Assembly (NCBI GenBank): GCA_937886455.1
Contig: CALGCU010000297.1
Coordinates: 1-8,672 of the forward strand
Direction: 5' to 3'
DNA length: 8,672 nucleotides
Source of the DNA: an uncultured Bacteroidales bacterium
GTDB lineage: Bacteria; Bacteroidota; Bacteroidia; Bacteroidales; Paludibacteraceae
Each line of letters starts with the position of its first letter. Position 1 is the stretch's first letter. The notes under the pieces were generated by a model. The model was not told the origin of the DNA, did not search any database, and saw only the letters and a program-made list of their open reading frames with translations. This document shows positions 1-7,334 of the stretch, one piece after another. The position numbers were made by a program, and so were the translations under genes.

Positions 1-22
1 CTGCACTCGCTGTGAAAAATAT

Positions 23-36
23 TGAAGTAAACTTCA
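23..36. promoter_or_regulatory. Inverted repeat, possible operator upstream of the operon
   Basis: TGAAGT-AA-ACTTCA is a perfect inverted repeat with 6-bp arms and a 2-bp centre. It ends about 20 bp before the TAnnTTTG box, so it lies near the expected -33 region. That position would suit a dimeric transcription factor, but no regulator is identifiable and short AT-rich palindromes also arise by chance. What is seen is the symmetry and the position; the operator role is inference. Confidence 0.3.
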
Positions 37-56
37 TATTTCTCGCTCGTTTGTTA

Positions 57-64
57 TATCTTTG
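57..64 (+). promoter_or_regulatory. Bacteroidota-type -7 promoter box (TAnnTTTG)
   Basis: TATCTTTG matches the Bacteroidota primary-sigma -7 consensus TAnnTTTG exactly. No good TTTG -33 element is visible 19-21 bp upstream, so the promoter may be weak, activator-dependent or aided by the inverted repeat at 23-36. Transcription would start near base 70. This leaves about 20 nt of leader before the ATG at 92, but almost none before the in-frame ATG at 74, and so bears on the start chosen for the first gene. Confidence 0.55.
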
Positions 65-91
65 TAACATGAAATGAAAAAGAGAGTAATT

Positions 92-610
92 ATGGAAAAT
101 AAAAGAAGAAATCTATTCCAACATGCCATGGCTTATGGCGCTATAATGGGCGTACTGTTCTCTGTCAACTTCTTGCTTTCTACCATGGGGAAAGTGGGAA
201 ACATGCTGAGCTATATGGCAGTAGGAGCTATCGCCTATTGCACATACTATTTCACATGCTTGTTTAGAGACCGAGAATGTGAAGGCGCATTGACCTATGG
301 CAAAGGACTCAGCTACATCGTTATGCTATATTTCTTCGCCGCAATCATATCGGCTACAGTGAAGTTTGTGTTCTTCACATGGATTAAACCGGACTTCTTA
401 TCCGACCTGCTCAACCAAAGCCTGCTTATTCTGGAAGAAATGAATCTGCCAAATATGGAACAATCCTTAACCACACAAACACTGGAAACCATGCTGTCGC
501 CCATAGTGTATGTCATGCAGTCGCTGTGGATGAATGTGTTCACCGGACTATTTGTGGGACTGATTGTTGCGGCATTTACCAAAAAAGAAAAAAGTTTGTT
601 TGAAGAATAA
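92..610 (+). CDS. DUF4199-family four-TM membrane protein
   Basis: Small integral inner-membrane protein of unknown function that resembles the DUF4199 family of Bacteroidota. From the ATG at 92 it has 172 residues. Four hydrophobic segments are visible at about residues 12-32, 39-58, 73-97 and 137-162, with a basic N-terminus (KRR) and a charged C-terminal tail. An in-frame ATG at 74 would add six residues (MKKRVI), but it lies only about 10 bp after the -7 box, so I prefer 92. The gene sits 14 bp upstream of a lipid-linked-sugar glycosyltransferase. I recall this pairing from other Bacteroidota genomes, which suggests a shared job in envelope glycan assembly. The family call rests on size, topology and context; the function is unknown. 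Confidence 0.75.
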   Translation: MENKRRNLFQHAMAYGAIMGVLFSVNFLLSTMGKVGNMLSYMAVGAIAYCTYYFTCLFRDRECEGALTYGKGLSYIVMLYFFAAIISATVKFVFFTWIKPDFLSDLLNQSLLILEEMNLPNMEQSLTTQTLETMLSPIVYVMQSLWMNVFTGLFVGLIVAAFTKKEKSLFEE

Positions 611-624
611 AACAGCACACTAAA

Positions 625-1578
625 ATGGATATATCTGTTATTGTCCCTCTGTATAACGAAGAAGAATCATTGCCTAAATTGCACGAATGGATTCATCGGG
701 TAATGGACGAGCATGGCTATGAATGGGAAGTGATTTTTGTGGATGACGGTAGTAATGATGGCTCATGGAATGTGGTGCAAGAACTGAAACAGGCTGACAA
801 CCAACATGTGCGCGCCATCAAGTTCAGACACAACTATGGCAAGTCACCTGCACTGCACTGTGGATTTCAAGCCGCACAAGGCAATGTGGTCATCACAATG
901 GATGCCGACCTGCAAGACAGTCCGGACGAAATACCGGCTCTCTATGAGATGATTACAAAAGAAAAGTATGACCTCGTGTCGGGATGGAAGAAAAAAAGAT
1001 ATGATGCCAAACTGACCAAAAACCTACCATCCAAACTCTACAACGCAACTGCACGCATGGTCACAGGACTTAAACTGCATGACATGAATTGTGGACTGAA
1101 AGCCTACAGACGTGAGGTGGTGAAAAACATCGAAGTGTTTGGAGAAATGCACCGCTACATACCCTACTTGGCTAAAAATGCAGGGTTCACTCGCATTGGA
1201 GAAAAGGTGGTGACACACAGAAAAAGAGAATTTGGAGTATCAAAGTTCGGACTCAACCGCTTTGTAAACGGTTATCTGGACTTGATGACACTGTGGTTCC
1301 TTTCTAAGTTTGGAAAGAAACCTATGCACTTCTTCGGATTGTGTGGAAGCCTGATGTTTGTACTTGGATTTATAGCTATTCTGATTGTGGGTATCAATAA
1401 GTTGATGGCACTGGCTCATCAAATCCCTGCCATATTGGTGACCGACAACCCCTATTTCTACTTGGCTATATTGGCCATGATACTGGGTACACAACTATTC
1501 CTGACGGGCTTTGTGGCTGAATTGGTGTCACGCAACGCTACAGAACGAAATCATTATCTAATTGAAACTGAATTGTAA
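625..1578 (+). CDS. Family 2 glycosyltransferase, GtrB/DPM1-like, with two C-terminal TM segments
   Basis: This 317-residue enzyme very likely transfers a sugar from a nucleotide donor to a polyprenyl phosphate on the cytoplasmic face of the inner membrane. The GT-A domain opens with VIVPLYNEEESL (residues 5-16). It has the nucleotide-binding VDDGS at 39-43, the metal-binding DADLQD at 93-98 and the acceptor-side motif DMNCGLKAYRR at 153-163, all typical of the DPM1/GtrB/ArnC group. Two hydrophobic helices follow at about 236-260 and 276-300, as in GtrB-type enzymes. Length is normal for the family. The donor sugar cannot be read from sequence. The stop overlaps the next start by one base, which implies translational coupling, and the upstream DUF4199 gene is 14 bp away. 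Confidence 0.9.
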   Translation: MDISVIVPLYNEEESLPKLHEWIHRVMDEHGYEWEVIFVDDGSNDGSWNVVQELKQADNQHVRAIKFRHNYGKSPALHCGFQAAQGNVVITMDADLQDSPDEIPALYEMITKEKYDLVSGWKKKRYDAKLTKNLPSKLYNATARMVTGLKLHDMNCGLKAYRREVVKNIEVFGEMHRYIPYLAKNAGFTRIGEKVVTHRKREFGVSKFGLNRFVNGYLDLMTLWFLSKFGKKPMHFFGLCGSLMFVLGFIAILIVGINKLMALAHQIPAILVTDNPYFYLAILAMILGTQLFLTGFVAELVSRNATERNHYLIETEL

Positions 1579-2099
1579 TGGAAACTTTTCTTGATATATT
1601 GAAATACATACTACCCTCGTTGGTGGTATTGCTCACCGCCTATGTGGTGCTACGCAAACAGTCGGCAACTGAAGCGGCAAGACAAGTGTTTGAATTGAAA
1701 AAAAACCAACTGGCAACAATCTCACCGGTGCGACTAAGAGGATATGAACGACTGGCACTGTTGCTCGACAGAACCATACCTGAAAACATTCTACTCTCAA
1801 TGGACCTGCCTCACATGACGGCATTGGAACTGCAAACACAACTGCTGGAGAGAATCAGAATGGAGTTTGACCACAACGCTTCGCAACAAATCTATGTGAG
1901 CAACGAACTGTGGATGCTAATCAAACTAACCAAGGAAAGCCTACTGCAACTGGTGAATACATGTGCCGCCACCTTAGACCAAAGTGCACCAGCACTCAAA
2001 CTGGCGGAACTGCTCATATCGGCATACAACTACACGCCTAATCCACCTACTGAACAAGCCATGAACCGCTTGAAAGAAGAAATACAACAATTATTCTAA
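1578..2099 (+). CDS. Membrane-anchored hypothetical protein, DUF7935-like
   Basis: This 173-residue protein has one hydrophobic segment near residues 7-25 followed by a largely helical, charged domain. A basic stretch (RKQSATEAARQ) just after the helix suggests that the C-terminal domain faces the cytoplasm. The segment around VRLRGYERLALLLDR, rich in leucine and arginine, fits my recollection of a Bacteroidota-only family called DUF7935. I see no catalytic motif and assign no function. The start is firm: its ATG shares the A of the TAA that ends the glycosyltransferase gene, so translation is probably coupled. The context suggests an accessory role at the membrane, but that is inference from neighbours only. 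Confidence 0.7.
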   Translation: METFLDILKYILPSLVVLLTAYVVLRKQSATEAARQVFELKKNQLATISPVRLRGYERLALLLDRTIPENILLSMDLPHMTALELQTQLLERIRMEFDHNASQQIYVSNELWMLIKLTKESLLQLVNTCAATLDQSAPALKLAELLISAYNYTPNPPTEQAMNRLKEEIQQLF

Positions 2100-2113
2100 G
2101 CAACTAACGATAC

Positions 2114-2578
2114 ATGTCTGTCCGCCTGCCCATATTACTTGTGTGTCTGACCATCCTTTTCGGGATTGTTGGCTGTCAGCCGGACAATCAGTGTCACAAG
2201 GAAAACATAGTTGAAGCACAAATATCTTTCCGAAACAAAGCACTCACAAAAGTATCCTTAGACAGCGTGACCATACAGGGTGTAGGGAGCGACTCACTGA
2301 TATACAACAACAAAAAGTCACTGAACCACATCGCACTACCTCTACATAAAACCCAAGAAGTCACACAATTTGTATTCAGTAGCGGAACACGCATCGATAC
2401 ACTCACACTGGAACACACCAACACAGAAAATTTCATTTCATTGGAATGTGGATGTTTTGTGTACCACACACTGCAAAACGCTTATTCTTGCGGAACATGG
2501 ATTGACTCCGTAGCCATCATAAACACTGAAATAACTACCTTCAATGCGGAAGATCATATACAACTGTTTTTTGATTAG
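2114..2578 (+). CDS. DUF6452-family lipoprotein
   Basis: A predicted lipoprotein of 154 residues. A hydrophobic signal sequence ends in the lipobox IVGC, with the acylated cysteine at residue 21. The mature part is predicted to be beta-rich and exported. It contains the segment IQGVGSDSLIYNN (about 54-66) and a CGC motif at 112-114 with a further cysteine at 126. These match what I remember of DUF6452 proteins of Bacteroidales, where the ECGC segment is characteristic. The reaction or ligand is unknown. Its 3' end overlaps the next gene, a DUF6048-type barrel, by 35 bp. Together with my recollection that the two families occur side by side, this suggests that they act together in the envelope. 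Membrane and leaflet cannot be told from sequence. Confidence 0.8.
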   Translation: MSVRLPILLVCLTILFGIVGCQPDNQCHKENIVEAQISFRNKALTKVSLDSVTIQGVGSDSLIYNNKKSLNHIALPLHKTQEVTQFVFSSGTRIDTLTLEHTNTENFISLECGCFVYHTLQNAYSCGTWIDSVAIINTEITTFNAEDHIQLFFD

Positions 2579-3227
2579 TGTGTTCTTCCTGCTGGGAATG
2601 GGATATGCACAAGGGGAAGAAAATGCCCCTAAGGAGGAAAAAGCACCCGAAATTCCTTTGTATCAAGGCATCGGAGTGAAACTCGACCTTGGCAACAGCA
2701 TATATGAAACCGCCATCAGTGGAGGAAAGGGAATGTCGTATGAAGCGTTGGTGTATGTCAACCTGAAACGACGCTACCTACCCACTCTCGAACTTGGGTA
2801 TGGACAACTCAACCGCACGGCAAACAACGAAGCAAATTTTCAAGGACAAGGAGTGTTTATGCGATTGGGATGTGACTTCAACATCATGAAAAATAAGAAA
2901 ATGGAAAACATGTTCTTGCTGGGAGCAAGATGGGGAGCCGCACTCCAACAATACACTACAAGTAATCTCATCATCAACGACCCCTACTGGGGAACCACAC
3001 AAACACTGCCACCCTACAACAAAACAAGATTTGACTGCTGGGGCGAACTGGTTGGTGGTGTGCAAGTGGATGTATATAAAGGATTTATCATGGGATGGAA
3101 TGTGAGAGCAAAAATGCTATTCACACGCATGAAGGAAGGAAAATTTCATCCTTCATACATACCGGGATTTGGACACCAAAACAACACAACTTTTAGTTTC
3201 AACTATTATATCGGATATAAATTTTAA
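2544..3227 (+). CDS. DUF6048-family outer-membrane beta-barrel protein
   Basis: A predicted secreted protein of 227 residues. The N-terminus (MRKIIYNCFLISVFFLLGMGYAQ) is a Sec signal peptide with cleavage likely just after residue 22 or 23. The rest alternates hydrophobic and polar residues, is rich in Gly, Tyr, Phe and Trp, and ends in NYYIGYKF with a C-terminal Phe, as in outer-membrane barrels. NDPYW (145-149), RFDCWGE and YIPGFG match my memory of DUF6048 of Bacteroidales. No enzymatic motif is seen. The ATG lies inside the upstream lipoprotein gene in another frame. The next in-frame Met (residue 19) would destroy the signal peptide, so the overlap is probably real. Function is unknown; a structural, transport or assembly role with the lipoprotein is plausible. 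Confidence 0.8.
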   Translation: MRKIIYNCFLISVFFLLGMGYAQGEENAPKEEKAPEIPLYQGIGVKLDLGNSIYETAISGGKGMSYEALVYVNLKRRYLPTLELGYGQLNRTANNEANFQGQGVFMRLGCDFNIMKNKKMENMFLLGARWGAALQQYTTSNLIINDPYWGTTQTLPPYNKTRFDCWGELVGGVQVDVYKGFIMGWNVRAKMLFTRMKEGKFHPSYIPGFGHQNNTTFSFNYYIGYKF

Positions 3228-3257
3228 TAAAACAATAACCACCAAAAAGTCAATCAC

Positions 3258-5276
3258 ATGAACAGCAAACACATCTTAGACCGCGCAGCAGACAACATTC
3301 GAATCCTCATTGCTGCAGCAGTAGAAAAAGCAAAATCGGGACACCCGGGCGGAGCTATGGGCGGAGCAGATTTTATCAATGTGCTCTACGCTGAGTTTTT
3401 AAACTACGACCCGGAAAATCCACTCTGGGAAGGAAGAGACCGACTCTTCTTAGACCCGGGACACATGTCACCCATGCTCTACGGAGTGTTGGCATGTGCC
3501 GGAAAATATAGCATGGATGATTTGAAAATGTTTCGTCAATGGGGAAGCATCACACCGGGACACCCGGAAGTAGATCCCGTACATGGCATTGAAAATACGT
3601 CCGGGCCATTGGGACAAGGACACACCTATGCGGTGGGGGCTGCCATTGCGGCTAAGTTCTTACAAGCTAAATTTGGCAAAGAAGTGCTTCCACAAACCAT
3701 CTATGCTTTTATCTCAGACGGAGGAATACAGGAAGAAATATCACAAGGCGCCGGAAGATTGGCAGGACACTTGGGACTGGACAACCTCATCATGTTCTAC
3801 GACTCTAACCGAGTGCAGTTATCTACCAACACGGATGCGGTCACCTCTGAAAATGTACGCATGAAATACGAAGCATGGGGATGGTATGTATTGGAAATAG
3901 ACGGAAACAATGCAGACGAAATACGCCAAGCGCTACAACAAGCCAAAGCTGAAACTACACGTCCCACACTCATCATTGGCAACACAATCATGGGTAAAGG
4001 AGTGAGAACAGCCACCGGCGAATACTTTGAAGGGGAATGTTCCACACACGGACAACCTCTCAGCAAGAGTGGTGCTTCGTTTGAAAAAACAGTGGAAAAC
4101 TTAGGTGGTGATCCGGAAAATCCATTTGTGCTGTTTGAAGAAACAAAACAACTCTATGCGCAACGCAGAGAAGAATTGATGGAATATGCACAAAAACAAC
4201 GTGCCATCAAAGCGGAATGGGAAAAACAAAACCCGGAATTGGCTACTAAGTTCAAACAATTCTTTAGCAAAGAAACACCACAAGTAAATTGGGACGCACT
4301 CACACAAAAGCCTGACCAAGCAACTCGTGCTGCTTCGGCTTCTGTTCTTTCGCTCTTGGCACAAGAGGTGGAAAACATGATTGTGTCAAGTGCAGACCTT
4401 TCCAATTCTGACAAGACCGACGGATTCTTAAAGAAAACACACGAGATAACTAAAGATGATTTCAGTGGTGCTTTCTTACAAGCCGGCGTTTCTGAATTGA
4501 CCATGGCATGTGTGTGCTTAGGTATGGCACTACACGGAGGAGTTATCCCGGCATGCGGAACATTCTTCGTATTCTCCGACTACATGAAACCTGCTCTACG
4601 CATGGCGGCACTCATGGAACTTCCGGTGAAATTTATATGGACACACGACGCATTCCGCGTAGGAGAAGATGGACCTACTCACGAACCTGTGGAACAAGAG
4701 GCACAAATACGTCTTCTTGAAAAACTCAAAAACCACAGAGGTGAAAACTCCATGCTCGTGTTAAGACCGGCAGACGTGGAAGAAACTACTGTTGCATGGA
4801 AAATGGCAATGGAAAACACCTCTACACCTACTGCTCTTATACTCAGCCGTCAAAACATCAAAAATCTGCCTACTGCCAACTATGAACAAGCAAGAAAAGG
4901 GGCATACATCGTGTGTGAAGACAAAGAACCGGAAGTGGTGCTCTTAGCATCTGGTTCGGAAGTTTCCACATTAGTGGCTGGCGCTGAATTGCTACGTGAA
5001 GAGGGTATTCAAACACGCATTGTTTCTGTGCCTTCTGAAGGACTGTTCCGCAAACAACCACAAGCATACCAAGAAGAAATCCTACCGAAAAACCTGAAAC
5101 GTTTTGGTATGACTGCCGGACTGCCTGTTACCTTAGAAGGACTGGTGGGCGAAAATGGTACGACTTGGGGATTGGATTCATTCGGTTTCTCTGCACCATA
5201 TCAGGTATTGGATGAAAAATTAGGATTCAATGCAGAAAATGTACGTCAACAAGTAAAAGGTTTACTCGGCAAGTAA
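3258..5276 (+). CDS. tkt: Transketolase
   Basis: A cytoplasmic ThDP-dependent enzyme that moves two-carbon ketol units between pentose-phosphate and glycolytic sugars (EC 2.2.1.1). The 672 residues include all three expected domains as one chain. Visible active-site elements are SGHPGGAMG (His29), GHMSPMLY (His69), TPGHPE (His102), the ThDP/metal motif from 153 (SDGGIQEE) to Asn184, THGQPL (His264), the ThDP-activating glutamate in AGVSEL (Glu413), and THD (His463) with GEDGPTH (His475) for substrate binding. Residue 153 is Ser where many transketolases have Gly; I recall the same form in other Bacteroidales enzymes. A charged linker occupies about 290-345. It starts 30 bp after the barrel gene and ends 20 bp before mntP, which implies co-transcription. 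Confidence 0.97.
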   Translation: MNSKHILDRAADNIRILIAAAVEKAKSGHPGGAMGGADFINVLYAEFLNYDPENPLWEGRDRLFLDPGHMSPMLYGVLACAGKYSMDDLKMFRQWGSITPGHPEVDPVHGIENTSGPLGQGHTYAVGAAIAAKFLQAKFGKEVLPQTIYAFISDGGIQEEISQGAGRLAGHLGLDNLIMFYDSNRVQLSTNTDAVTSENVRMKYEAWGWYVLEIDGNNADEIRQALQQAKAETTRPTLIIGNTIMGKGVRTATGEYFEGECSTHGQPLSKSGASFEKTVENLGGDPENPFVLFEETKQLYAQRREELMEYAQKQRAIKAEWEKQNPELATKFKQFFSKETPQVNWDALTQKPDQATRAASASVLSLLAQEVENMIVSSADLSNSDKTDGFLKKTHEITKDDFSGAFLQAGVSELTMACVCLGMALHGGVIPACGTFFVFSDYMKPALRMAALMELPVKFIWTHDAFRVGEDGPTHEPVEQEAQIRLLEKLKNHRGENSMLVLRPADVEETTVAWKMAMENTSTPTALILSRQNIKNLPTANYEQARKGAYIVCEDKEPEVVLLASGSEVSTLVAGAELLREEGIQTRIVSVPSEGLFRKQPQAYQEEILPKNLKRFGMTAGLPVTLEGLVGENGTTWGLDSFGFSAPYQVLDEKLGFNAENVRQQVKGLLGK

Positions 5277-5296
5277 CACACACAAACGATTGTTGC

Positions 5297-5854
5297 ATGG
5301 ACTTTATCACCATTCTTCTCATTGCTATCGGACTTGCAGCTGACTGTTTTGCTGTAAGTGTATGCAAAGGAATTGGAGCATCACGCATAGAAGTGGGGGA
5401 CCTGACGGTCACCTCACTTCTGTTTGGTATTTTCCAAGGCATGATGCCTCTCATCACATTCTTGATTGGAGTGGAATTTATTGCTTATATCCAACCTATT
5501 GACCATTGGATAGCGTTTGCATTGCTTTCATTCATTGGTGCTAAAATGATACATGAAAGCAGAGAGCCCAAAGACAATCAAACACATATCAGCACAAAAC
5601 TAACACACACACTCCTCTTAGCCATCGCCACCAGTATTGATGCTTTGGCCACAGGAGTGGTGTTTGTGCCTTATGCAACACAAATAGTGGCTATCATTTG
5701 TACTATCACGGCAGTCAGCATGATAGGTTCTCTCAGTGGCTATCTGTTGGGATTTTACGGGAAAAGACACTTGCACATCAATGTAGAACTCATCGGTGGA
5801 CTCATACTCATCGGAATGGGTTGCAAGATTCTAATTGAACATTTATTCTTTTAG
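5297..5854 (+). CDS. mntP: Manganese efflux pump MntP
   Basis: An inner-membrane Mn(II) exporter of the MntP (formerly DUF204/YebN) family, 185 residues, a typical length. The internal two-fold repeat is clear: an N-terminal helix with GLAADCFAVS (Asp16) and a second copy with ATSIDALATG (Asp115). These aspartates match the conserved intramembrane acidic residues of the E. coli protein. Six hydrophobic helices are apparent, with a short hydrophilic loop at about 88-101 between the halves. Many mntP genes elsewhere follow a yybP-ykoY Mn riboswitch. Here only 20 bp separate the start from the transketolase stop, so there is no room for one and expression probably follows the operon. radA begins 15 bp downstream. 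Confidence 0.93.
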   Translation: MDFITILLIAIGLAADCFAVSVCKGIGASRIEVGDLTVTSLLFGIFQGMMPLITFLIGVEFIAYIQPIDHWIAFALLSFIGAKMIHESREPKDNQTHISTKLTHTLLLAIATSIDALATGVVFVPYATQIVAIICTITAVSMIGSLSGYLLGFYGKRHLHINVELIGGLILIGMGCKILIEHLFF

Positions 5855-5869
5855 CTTACTTCTATTACT

Positions 5870-7234
5870 ATGGCAAAAGCAAAACACATTTATGTTTGTC
5901 AAGCATGTGGAGCTAAGGCTTCACAAGAGTTAGGACGCTGTCCTGTGTGCGGAGAATGGGGAACTTACGCAGAAGAGATTATTCAAAAAGACACACAGAA
6001 TAGATACATCAAGGCGGTGGGAAATCCTCAAAAACCTGTACTGATGAAAGATGTGATTTGCACAGAGGAAATGCGTATCAACACCGGAAGCATCGAACTT
6101 AACCGGGTATTGGGAGGTGGATTAGTACCGGGCTCACTGGTGCTTGTAGGGGGCGAACCCGGAATTGGCAAGTCCACATTGATTCTACAAGTAGTGCTAC
6201 ACCTGGAAAACATCAAAACACTATACGTATCGGGAGAGGAAAGTGCTAAACAAATCAAACTACGCGCCGACAGAATCACCACCGCACCTAACCACTGCTA
6301 TGTAGTAAGCGAAACATCACTCGAACACATCTTCTCACACATACAAGAGATACAACCCGGATTGGTAGTCATCGACTCTATTCAAACCATTGCCAGCGAA
6401 GAAGTGGACGCATCACCCGGAAGTCTATCGCAAGTGAGAGAATGTGCCACACGACTACTGAAATTTGCCAAAGAAACGAATATACCTTTCTTCATCATAG
6501 GTCACATCAACAAGGAAGGAAGTATTGCCGGACCTAAGATATTGGAACACATCGTGGACACTGTACTCCAATTTGAAGGAGACCAAAACCACATGTATCG
6601 CATTCTGCGGTCTATTAAGAATCGCTTCGGAAGCACATCTGAATTGGGCATATTTGAAATGCAACAAGACGGACTGAGAGAAGTGCACAATCCTTCTGAA
6701 TTACTACTCTCGCAAAACACGGCTGAAATGAGCGGAGTGTCCATCGCATCAACCATCGAAGGGGTAAGACCTTTCTTAGTGGAAGTGCAAGCATTGGTGA
6801 GTTCTGCCGCTTATGGTGTACCGCAACGCTCCAGCACAGGATTCGACCAAAGACGACTCAACATGCTACTGGCTGTTTTAGAAAAACGAGCCGGATTCAA
6901 ATTGGGACAGAAAGACGTATTCCTGAATATCGCCGGAGGACTGCGCATTAACGACCCGGCTATTGACCTTGCTGTGCTTTGTGCTGTACTCTCATCAAGC
7001 CTCGACATCACCATTGACTCCGACATTTGCATGACAGGTGAAGTAGGACTATCCGGAGAAATACGACCTGTTAACCGCATAGAACAGCGCATTGCCGAAG
7101 CCGGAAAATTAGGCTTCAAATGCATCATTACACCCTACTACTCTTCGGACAAAAAAATCATTCATCCTAACACCATACAAGTTATTCAGGTAAAAAAAGT
7201 GGAAGAAGCATTCCGAATCTTATTTAAGAAATAA
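5870..7234 (+). CDS. radA: DNA repair protein RadA
   Basis: A RecA-related ATPase that drives branch migration and processes recombination intermediates alongside RecA in the cytoplasm. The 454 residues give the full RadA (Sms) order. There is an N-terminal C4 zinc finger (Cys10, 13, 24, 27), Walker A GEPGIGKST at 95-103, Walker B with VVIDS ending at Asp169, the RadA-specific KNRFG at 250-254, and a C-terminal Lon-protease-like domain with GEVGLSGEIRPV near 385-396. The finger lacks the tryptophan usually seen before GRCP: it reads QELGRCP. It is the last gene of the plus-strand run, 15 bp after mntP, and is followed by probable terminator hairpins. Confidence 0.97.
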   Translation: MAKAKHIYVCQACGAKASQELGRCPVCGEWGTYAEEIIQKDTQNRYIKAVGNPQKPVLMKDVICTEEMRINTGSIELNRVLGGGLVPGSLVLVGGEPGIGKSTLILQVVLHLENIKTLYVSGEESAKQIKLRADRITTAPNHCYVVSETSLEHIFSHIQEIQPGLVVIDSIQTIASEEVDASPGSLSQVRECATRLLKFAKETNIPFFIIGHINKEGSIAGPKILEHIVDTVLQFEGDQNHMYRILRSIKNRFGSTSELGIFEMQQDGLREVHNPSELLLSQNTAEMSGVSIASTIEGVRPFLVEVQALVSSAAYGVPQRSSTGFDQRRLNMLLAVLEKRAGFKLGQKDVFLNIAGGLRINDPAIDLAVLCAVLSSSLDITIDSDICMTGEVGLSGEIRPVNRIEQRIAEAGKLGFKCIITPYYSSDKKIIHPNTIQVIQVKKVEEAFRILFKK

Positions 7235-7245
7235 TAATGCTTCTA

Positions 7246-7275
7246 TATCACAAGACCTTGTTATAACTCTTTTTT
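7246..7275 (+). terminator. Weak hairpin followed by a T run, after radA
   Basis: TATcACAA-GACC-TTGTtATA (7246-7265) can form 7 base pairs with one internal mismatch. It is followed by ACTC and six T residues at 7270-7275. It lies 11 bp after the radA stop on the plus strand. The stem is AT-rich and weak, so alone it is a marginal terminator. Confidence 0.35.
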
Positions 7276-7310
7276 GTTTGCCATTAGGCAATTTATGTAA
7301 AAGTTTTTTT
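7269..7310 (+). terminator. Probable intrinsic terminator of the plus-strand operon
   Basis: TTGCC-ATTA-GGCAA (7278-7291) is a perfect 5-bp stem with a 4-nt loop. Outside it, CTTTT (7269-7273) can pair with AAAAG (7299-7303) across an internal loop. Seven T residues at 7304-7310 follow at once. This layout suits a plus-strand intrinsic terminator after radA. The opposite strand has no T run after the stem, so it is unlikely to serve the convergent Nudix gene. Confidence 0.55.
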
Positions 7311-7334
7311 CATGTGTGTAGGATTTAGTGAAGT

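Noticed and set aside
74..91. ATG at 74 as the start of the DUF4199 gene
   Set aside because: It would leave almost no leader after the -7 box at 57-64, and it adds six residues (MKKRVI) that my recollection of family N-termini does not call for. The ATG at 92 fits better, though 74 cannot be excluded.
4154..4504. A 116-residue minus-strand reading frame inside transketolase
   Set aside because: It is antisense to a strongly conserved coding region and has no domain or promoter signal. It is an artefact of codon usage on the coding strand.
5277..5296. Possible yybP-ykoY riboswitch before mntP
   Set aside because: Only 20 bp lie between the genes, far too little for the aptamer.
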